Below are positions 14,599-19,104 of a stretch of DNA of 19,104 nt, one piece after another; position 1 is the first letter of the stretch, and each line of letters opens with the position of its first letter. This DNA is from Eggerthellales bacterium UBA948 (GTDB taxonomy: Bacteria; Actinomycetota; Coriobacteriia; Coriobacteriales; UBA8131), in the NCBI GenBank assembly GCA_002293265.1, contig DBCW01000018.1, forward strand, positions 1 to 19,104, read 5' to 3'. Below the pieces are notes generated by a model that saw only the letters and a program-made list of their open reading frames with translations, had not been told where the DNA came from and searched no databases. Position numbers and translations under genes: made by a program.

Positions 14599-14805
14599 CT
14601 ACCTCTCAATCGTAATTGCCACGTCAGGACACATTAGCGCACAGCTAATACATCCTGTACAGGCACTTTGATCAATACATTTAGCCGGATGATAACCCTT
14701 TTGGCTGATCTCATCGAGATCAAGTTCTAATATGCCTTGAGGACACGCGTCAACACAAAGGCCACACCCTTTGCAAAAATACTTATCTACTGTAACCAGC
14801 GCCAT
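14599..14805 (-). CDS. 2-oxoacid:ferredoxin oxidoreductase, delta (2x[4Fe-4S] ferredoxin) subunit
   Basis: The 68-residue bacterial-type ferredoxin has two clusters: Cys 11, 14, 17, 21 and Cys 49, 52, 55, 59, each in a CxxCxxCxxxCP motif. It passes electrons from the catalytic subunits to external ferredoxin. I chose ATG 14805 because GAGAGGA lies six bases upstream; an ATG at 14820 would have no such site. It is the first gene of the six-gene operon. Confidence 0.95.
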   Translation of the reverse strand: MALVTVDKYFCKGCGLCVDACPQGILELDLDEISQKGYHPAKCIDQSACTGCISCALMCPDVAITIER

Positions 14806-14831
14806 TACTATTCCTCTCAATACGCCAAATC

Positions 14832-14881
14832 CGACTTAAGTAGCTGTGACAGCAATTAAGTCGTATGTAGTCACGCATACG
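14832..14881. promoter_or_regulatory. Two overlapping inverted repeats before the oxidoreductase operon
   Basis: CGACTTAA (14832-14839) is inverted at 14856-14863, with GCTG/CAGC nested inside. CGTATG (14862-14867) is inverted at 14876-14881. They lie 27-76 bases before the ferredoxin subunit ATG, where an operator or leader structure would act; the XRE-cupin protein is a candidate binder. I could not fix a confident promoter in this gap. Confidence 0.35.
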
Positions 14882-14887
14882 TAGGTT

Positions 14888-14914
14888 AAAAAAAGTGTAA
14901 CGAACATTTTACAC
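14888..14914 (-). terminator. Rho-independent terminator after the P-loop NTPase gene
   Basis: On the minus strand GTGTAA (14914-14909) pairs with TTACAC (14900-14895) around an 8-base loop, followed at once by seven T. It lies about 105 bases past the P-loop gene stop and upstream of the oxidoreductase operon, so it separates them, or it could act as an attenuator for the operon. Confidence 0.6.
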
Positions 14915-15018
14915 AGCTTATTGCACTTGTTTGGTGATAAAGTTAAGTTTTTTGCGTTTGTAACGTGAGTGGCATATTGACAATTGCCGTGGCAAATGAT
15001 GAGAGCACAATCCTTATG

Positions 15019-15759
15019 TCACTCTCCCCAAGGAGTGACAACGATTTGATCCACCGGGTAAACCGGAGTTTGTTTGGCGGGCATTGGATTAGCTTTGGCA
15101 ATATGTGTCTTTACCTCATCCGCAAGTTCACGTGGTGCCGTAATGCCCACAAACTCAATACCGGCAGACTCGGCAATAGCCAGCGTTGTTTTAAAGGCAC
15201 CGGCAATATCTGCTGCCGTACTAAACTCTTTAAGGTGCGTGTTGCCCAAAACATGCGTAACCTTAAGACCTGATGTCTCCTCTATTGACCTTATCAAATC
15301 GATGTTTTCTGCAACGGTAGTCATATCAGGACGGTGCACATTTACAACATATATCAGCCTGTGTGGACGTGCATCTATCTTTGCGGAGTAGCGACCCAAT
15401 GCGCGGGCACCATCTGGATCGCCGCCCACATCTATAAGTACCGCATGATTCGGCGAGGCATCAATGATGGCCTCATCGATACCCGGCGCTAATGACGGAG
15501 TATCAAGTGTGCTTCTGGCATAGACCGGACCAAACACGCGAATATCGTGCTCGTCAAGGAAATCCTTACTATCGGTTGAGCGAAAGTAAGGGTTGACGAT
15601 ATCCAGATCAATCAACGTGACGCGATTCATCAAGGCACGCAGATCACGAACAGCATTAAGCGATAAATTGGTCTTACCTACGCCATAGTGCCCGGTAATG
15701 ATAGTAAGCCAAGGATTGGTCGCGAAATCCTCCGCATGTAATTGCTTATTCTTGTTCAT
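15019..15759 (-). CDS. P-loop NTPase of the MinD/ParA/CobB-like group, function unknown
   Basis: Numbered from ATG 15759 (246 residues; AAGGTG six bases upstream; a GTG at 15768 is an alternative). Walker A is GHYGVGKT (23-30) without the signature lysine of true MinD/ParA proteins. DLDIVNPYFR (51-60) is the metal/switch segment and LIDVGGDPDGARALGRY (108-124) the Walker B/switch II region, with a NTHL-type base-recognition site near 173-176. This combination defines a subfamily I recall in anaerobes, sometimes close to 2-oxoacid:ferredoxin oxidoreductase genes, as here. It could be a maturation or assembly ATPase for that enzyme; this is inference. It is divergent from xth. Confidence 0.85.
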   Translation of the reverse strand: MNKNKQLHAEDFATNPWLTIITGHYGVGKTNLSLNAVRDLRALMNRVTLIDLDIVNPYFRSTDSKDFLDEHDIRVFGPVYARSTLDTPSLAPGIDEAIIDASPNHAVLIDVGGDPDGARALGRYSAKIDARPHRLIYVVNVHRPDMTTVAENIDLIRSIEETSGLKVTHVLGNTHLKEFSTAADIAGAFKTTLAIAESAGIEFVGITAPRELADEVKTHIAKANPMPAKQTPVYPVDQIVVTPWGE

Positions 15760-15928
15760 AAAGTTCACCTTTGATATCTAAGCTGAGTTCGTCATAATTT
15801 CTCTATTACAAATTACAATGATGCAACCTCAGTGTGTTTATAGGAATTGTATGCATAATAATGATAACTTTTTTCTTATGGGTTATGCTGATAATATGAA
15901 CGAATTAGACGAGCGGAACGAGCGCACT

Positions 15929-16729
15929 ATGATAAAACTTATCTCATGGAATGTTAACGGACTTAGAGCCAGTATCAAAAAGGGGTTTTATGAGGTGTTT
16001 GATTCTTTTGGGGCGGATGTTTTTGCGCTTCAAGAGACAAAGCTGCAAGAAGGACAAGTGGACTTGCAGATACCCGATAATTATTTTCAAACCTGGAGTT
16101 ATGCAGAGAAGAAAGGGTATTCCGGCACGGCAGTCTTTTCTAAAGAAGAGCCGATTCAGGTGATACACAGCCTTGACTTATCTGCCAAAGATGCCGGTGG
16201 AAGTGGATTGCCCGATCCGTCCATACTCGATACCGAGGGTCGCTTATGTGCTTTAGAATTTAAAGACTATTGGTTTGTATGTTGTTACACGCCAAACGCT
16301 CAAGATGAACTGAAGCGTATCTCGCTTCGCTTGGCGTGGGGAGCAGCTTTTACTCGCTTCTTGTCCGGTTTAGCCAAACATAAACCGGTTGTTGTTTGTG
16401 GTGACTTAAACGTTGCTCACAATGAAATAGACCTGAAAAACCCCGGCCCAAACCGCGGAAGTGCCGGCTTTTCGGATGAAGAGCGAGAAGATTTTTCGGC
16501 GCTATTAGATGCCGGATTTACTGATACCTTCAGACATCTGTACCCGGACACCACCGGTGCATATTCATGGTGGAGTTTTCGCGGTAATGCACGCGCCAAC
16601 AACACAGGATGGCGTATTGATTACTTTTTAGTATCCGATGATGCTGTTGGCAACATTCGGACTGCAAGCATCTATCCCGAGGTGATGGGATCTGACCATT
16701 GTCCGGTGGGGTTGGAGATTGAGTTTTAA
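15929..16729 (+). CDS. xth: Exodeoxyribonuclease III / AP endonuclease
   Basis: The enzyme cleaves at abasic sites and trims 3' ends in base-excision repair. The 266-residue chain has the expected active site: Asn8, Glu36 (QETKLQ), Tyr120, Asp159 and Asn161 (GDLN), Asp256 and His257 (GSDHCP). A loop at about 82-104 (rich in D, G, S, P) is longer than in the common bacterial form. I start at ATG 15929, where homologues begin; further in-frame ATGs at 15818 and 15896 lack a Shine-Dalgarno. The 169 bases to the divergent P-loop gene are A+T-rich and must hold both promoters, but none stands out. Its stop overlaps thrS by four bases. Confidence 0.96.
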   Translation: MIKLISWNVNGLRASIKKGFYEVFDSFGADVFALQETKLQEGQVDLQIPDNYFQTWSYAEKKGYSGTAVFSKEEPIQVIHSLDLSAKDAGGSGLPDPSILDTEGRLCALEFKDYWFVCCYTPNAQDELKRISLRLAWGAAFTRFLSGLAKHKPVVVCGDLNVAHNEIDLKNPGPNRGSAGFSDEEREDFSALLDAGFTDTFRHLYPDTTGAYSWWSFRGNARANNTGWRIDYFLVSDDAVGNIRTASIYPEVMGSDHCPVGLEIEF

Positions 16730-18642
16730 ATCCTCGCATCCTCAATAAGCTTTGCGAACTCATCCAGTAGTTGCACGCCAACATCGCCCTCTTTGCGCTC
16801 GCGGACGCTTACGCTTTTAGACTCTGCCTCTTTGTCTCCTACTACCAGCATGTATGGCACTTTTTGCTGTTGGGCTTTGGCTATCTTGGCGCGCATAGGT
16901 TCGTTTTGATCGAACACTTCTACGCGACCACCGGCAGCTATCAAGCGCTCACGTACCTCGTTAGCGTAGTCATTATGTCTATCGGCAATGGGAATCACGG
17001 CTACTTGCAAAGGCGCAAGCCACAGAGGCAAAGCTCCGGATAGGTGCTCTATCAGTATGCCTAAGAAACGCTCTATAGAGCCAAAGATGGCTCTGTGCAG
17101 CATCCATGGTTGTTCTTGACCGTTATCGGCGGTGCGGTATGTTAGCTCAAAGCGCTCGGGAAAGTTAAAGTCTACTTGGATGGTGGAACATTGCCATGTG
17201 CGACCGATGGCATCTTTGACCTTGATATCTATCTTTGGCCCGTAAAATGCTCCGTCACCTTCGTTGATCTCGTATTCCAGGTTGTGTTTCTCGCAAGCCA
17301 GCTTTAACTGATCGGTGGCATACTCCCACTTGGCGTTATCACCAATAGATTTTGTAGGTTGAGTAGAAATCTCTGCCGTATAAGTAAAACCAAAAGTGCC
17401 CATGATGTGATCGACCAGATCGAGCATTGCTACGACCTCATCAAGCACTTGATCAGCGCGGCAAAATACGTGCGCATCGTCTTGGGTAAACCCACGTGCA
17501 CGCAACAAGCCGTGCACCACGCCACTCATTTCGTGGCGATACACCGTGCCGAACTCAAAGAAACGTAGTGGCAAATCACGGTATGAACGCAGTTCATTGC
17601 CGTACAAGAGCACGTGTCCGGGGCAATTCATCGGCTTTAAGCCAAATTCCGATACCTTGCTCATATCCTTTTCTTCAGACTCATCCACTTGAAAGAAGTA
17701 CATGTTGTCTTTGTAGAAATAGTAATGTCCGGATTGTTTCCAAACATCGGCATTATAAATATGTGGGGTGATAACCTCTTCATAACCGCGCTTGTAAAGA
17801 TCGCGGCGCAGCCATTCTTGCAGGATACGAATAACACGTGCACCGTTTGGCATGTAAAGCGGTAGACCCACACCGGCACGCTCATCCATCATATAGATGC
17901 CAAGTTCACGCCCGAGCTTGCGATGGTCGCGCTTCTCGGCCTCTTCGATACGCATGGTATAGTCCTCGAGGTCCTTTTTAGAAAACCACGCTGTGCCATA
18001 AATACGCTGAAGCATCTGGCGTTCGCTATCGCCACGCCAATAAGCCCCGGCTTGTTTGGTGAGCTTAAACGCAGCTACAAAACCGGTATTGGCGATATGC
18101 GGCCCTTTGCATAGATCCAAGAAATCACCCAGACTGTACACAGAAATAACAGTCTCTGATGGCATCTCATCAATCAGTTCAAGTTTTAAGGGCTGCCCCT
18201 CAAACAGTGAGCGTGCTTCGGTAATATCTACAACCTTGCGAGTGAACGGCAGAGCTGAGGCAACAAGCTCTTGCATTTTTGCCTCGATTGTTTGCAGGTC
18301 TTCCGGTGTGATCGACCGACCGATCTCGATATCATAATAAAAACCATCTTCAATGGCGGGACCAATGCCAAATTGGGCATCCGGGAATAAACTTTTAATA
18401 GCCGCAGCCATAACATGCGCTGTTGAGTGTCGCAGTATATCCAGCGCTTCTGTAGATTTATTGGTGATGATCTCAACCGTTGCTCCATCTTGAACAGACT
18501 CAGAAAGATCTACAATATCTCCGTTGATTTTTCCCGCCAGTGCGGCTTTTGCGAGTCCTGCACCAATTGACGCGGCAACGTCTGCAACAGACGAACCTTC
18601 AGCAAGCTCTTTTAAAGAGCCGTCAGGTAATTTTATCTCCAT
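16726..18642 (-). CDS. thrS: Threonyl-tRNA synthetase
   Basis: This 638-residue class II synthetase charges tRNA-Thr. The order is TGS domain (1-62), editing domain with HSTAH (72-76) and CKGPH (178-182), catalytic core with the zinc ligands Cys340 (MNCPGH), His391 and His516 (WMLHRA), motif 2 (FGTVYRHEMSG) and motif 3, then the anticodon-binding domain (from about 545). All are intact. AAGG six bases before the ATG is the ribosome site. No T-box leader is found. The gene converges with xth: both stops share the palindrome TTAA (16726-16729), so there is no intergenic terminator. Confidence 0.98.
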   Translation of the reverse strand: MEIKLPDGSLKELAEGSSVADVAASIGAGLAKAALAGKINGDIVDLSESVQDGATVEIITNKSTEALDILRHSTAHVMAAAIKSLFPDAQFGIGPAIEDGFYYDIEIGRSITPEDLQTIEAKMQELVASALPFTRKVVDITEARSLFEGQPLKLELIDEMPSETVISVYSLGDFLDLCKGPHIANTGFVAAFKLTKQAGAYWRGDSERQMLQRIYGTAWFSKKDLEDYTMRIEEAEKRDHRKLGRELGIYMMDERAGVGLPLYMPNGARVIRILQEWLRRDLYKRGYEEVITPHIYNADVWKQSGHYYFYKDNMYFFQVDESEEKDMSKVSEFGLKPMNCPGHVLLYGNELRSYRDLPLRFFEFGTVYRHEMSGVVHGLLRARGFTQDDAHVFCRADQVLDEVVAMLDLVDHIMGTFGFTYTAEISTQPTKSIGDNAKWEYATDQLKLACEKHNLEYEINEGDGAFYGPKIDIKVKDAIGRTWQCSTIQVDFNFPERFELTYRTADNGQEQPWMLHRAIFGSIERFLGILIEHLSGALPLWLAPLQVAVIPIADRHNDYANEVRERLIAAGGRVEVFDQNEPMRAKIAKAQQQKVPYMLVVGDKEAESKSVSVRERKEGDVGVQLLDEFAKLIEDARI

Positions 18643-18652
18643 AATAAACCTT

Positions 18653-18672
18653 AAGTCTCAGGGCTGAGTCTT
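18653..18672 (-). promoter_or_regulatory. Imperfect inverted repeat next to the thrS ribosome site
   Basis: AAGTCTCAG (18653-18661) and CTGAGTCTT (18664-18672) are inverted with one mismatch and only two bases between. The repeat touches the AAGG Shine-Dalgarno. It could affect thrS translation, but as a hairpin it would need a wider loop and lose pairs. Confidence 0.25.
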
Positions 18673-18762
18673 ACCGTTTATCGCTTGAACACACAACCTC
18701 ATATGGCGATTTAACGCAAGGCTTTAGCCGATCTTGTGAATAAATCCAGAGAAGCAACTTCC

Positions 18763-18777
18763 CTAGGAATTTCCTAG
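18763..18777. repeat. 15-bp perfect palindrome over the zinc-ribbon gene stop
   Basis: CTAGGAA-T-TTCCTAG is symmetric about 18770 and includes the TAG stop of the upstream gene. It is 121 bases before thrS. A protein site controlling thrS is possible; chance cannot be excluded. Confidence 0.35.
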
Positions 18778-19104
18778 TGTCGCGAACTCTGTCGCACCCT
18801 GGTACAGCAAAACGGGCATATCTTCCAATCCGGATCCAAAGAGCGTCCGCATTGCTTGCACTCGTTTTTTAGTTGTGTACCGCATTTGGGACAAACCAGA
18901 TATTCCCTCTCAACAGGATATCCGCATTTCCCACATTCTCCATACTTCATAAGTTCACGTTGCTTAAGCGTAAAGTCCAGATCTTGTTCATCACGATCCG
19001 AAAGCAACATTGGCGGTCTCAGCATCGAATATGCAAAAGCGCCGATCAATGGAATCAACGCAATAATTCCCCATACTATTGGGTTTGATCCACGCAGATA
19101 TGAG
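18774..19104 (-). CDS. Membrane protein with two zinc ribbons, 5' end outside the window
   Basis: The frame stays open to the right edge, so the start lies beyond 19104 and the gene is partial. The visible part starts with a hydrophobic helix (PIVWGIIALIPLIGAFAYSML), then a short acidic linker, then two zinc ribbons: CGKCGYPVEREYLVCPKC and CKQCGRSLDPDWKICPFC. The C-terminal ribbons should be cytoplasmic or project from the membrane. Proteins of this shape are common small membrane proteins of unknown role. TTG 19058 could be taken as an internal start, but it would cut the membrane helix. Confidence 0.75.
   Translation of the reverse strand, partial: SYLRGSNPIVWGIIALIPLIGAFAYSMLRPPMLLSDRDEQDLDFTLKQRELMKYGECGKCGYPVEREYLVCPKCGTQLKNECKQCGRSLDPDWKICPFCCTRVRQSSRH

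Overview
The window is 19.1 kb of a compact, mostly protein-coding bacterial chromosome. Gene content points to an anaerobe: a four-subunit 2-oxoacid:ferredoxin oxidoreductase, an AMP-forming acyl-CoA ligase and LarE. I lean towards Actinomycetota, class Coriobacteriia, of moderate G+C. That placement rests on protein style and gene mix recalled from memory, so it is only moderately supported. There is no rRNA, tRNA, CRISPR array, phage or transposase gene.

Layout, left to right. (1) larE (minus) has its own promoter with a consensus -10 and a perfect 10-bp inverted repeat just upstream of the -35 position. (2) A 440-bp gap holds that promoter and, on the plus strand, an extended -10 promoter followed by a roughly 180-nt leader. 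The leader can fold into a long-closing-stem multibranched RNA and a separate U-tailed hairpin just before the next start codon, which is the layout of a transcription attenuator. (3) A hybrid histidine kinase and an overlapping membrane GGDEF diguanylate cyclase follow (plus). (4) On the minus strand come guaB (IMP dehydrogenase of the Tritrichomonas foetus type), leuS and a small protein that looks like a catalytically dead C39-type peptidase fold. (5) A small lipocalin-like lipoprotein (minus) lies between strong hairpins. (6) A six-gene minus-strand operon, 14805 down to 9636, encodes ferredoxin, alpha, beta and gamma subunits of a Kor/Vor-type 2-oxoacid oxidoreductase, an XRE-cupin regulator and an acyl-CoA ligase. 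(7) A P-loop NTPase (minus) lies just upstream, divergent from xth (plus). (8) thrS (minus) converges on xth with a 4-bp overlap. (9) A zinc-ribbon membrane protein runs off the right edge.

How the genes fit: the oxidoreductase oxidatively decarboxylates a 2-oxoacid to acyl-CoA and passes electrons to ferredoxin. The ligase interconverts acid and acyl-CoA. The XRE-cupin protein is the natural candidate for sensing a pathway metabolite. The kinase/cyclase pair is a phosphorelay plus c-di-GMP module.

Two features stand out. One is the structured leader before the kinase/cyclase operon. The other is a 99-bp double-hairpin insertion between the beta and gamma oxidoreductase genes, flanked by a 32-bp direct repeat. 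This insertion split off the original gamma start as a 42-codon leader ORF and supplies a new ribosome-binding site and ATG two bases after that ORF's stop.
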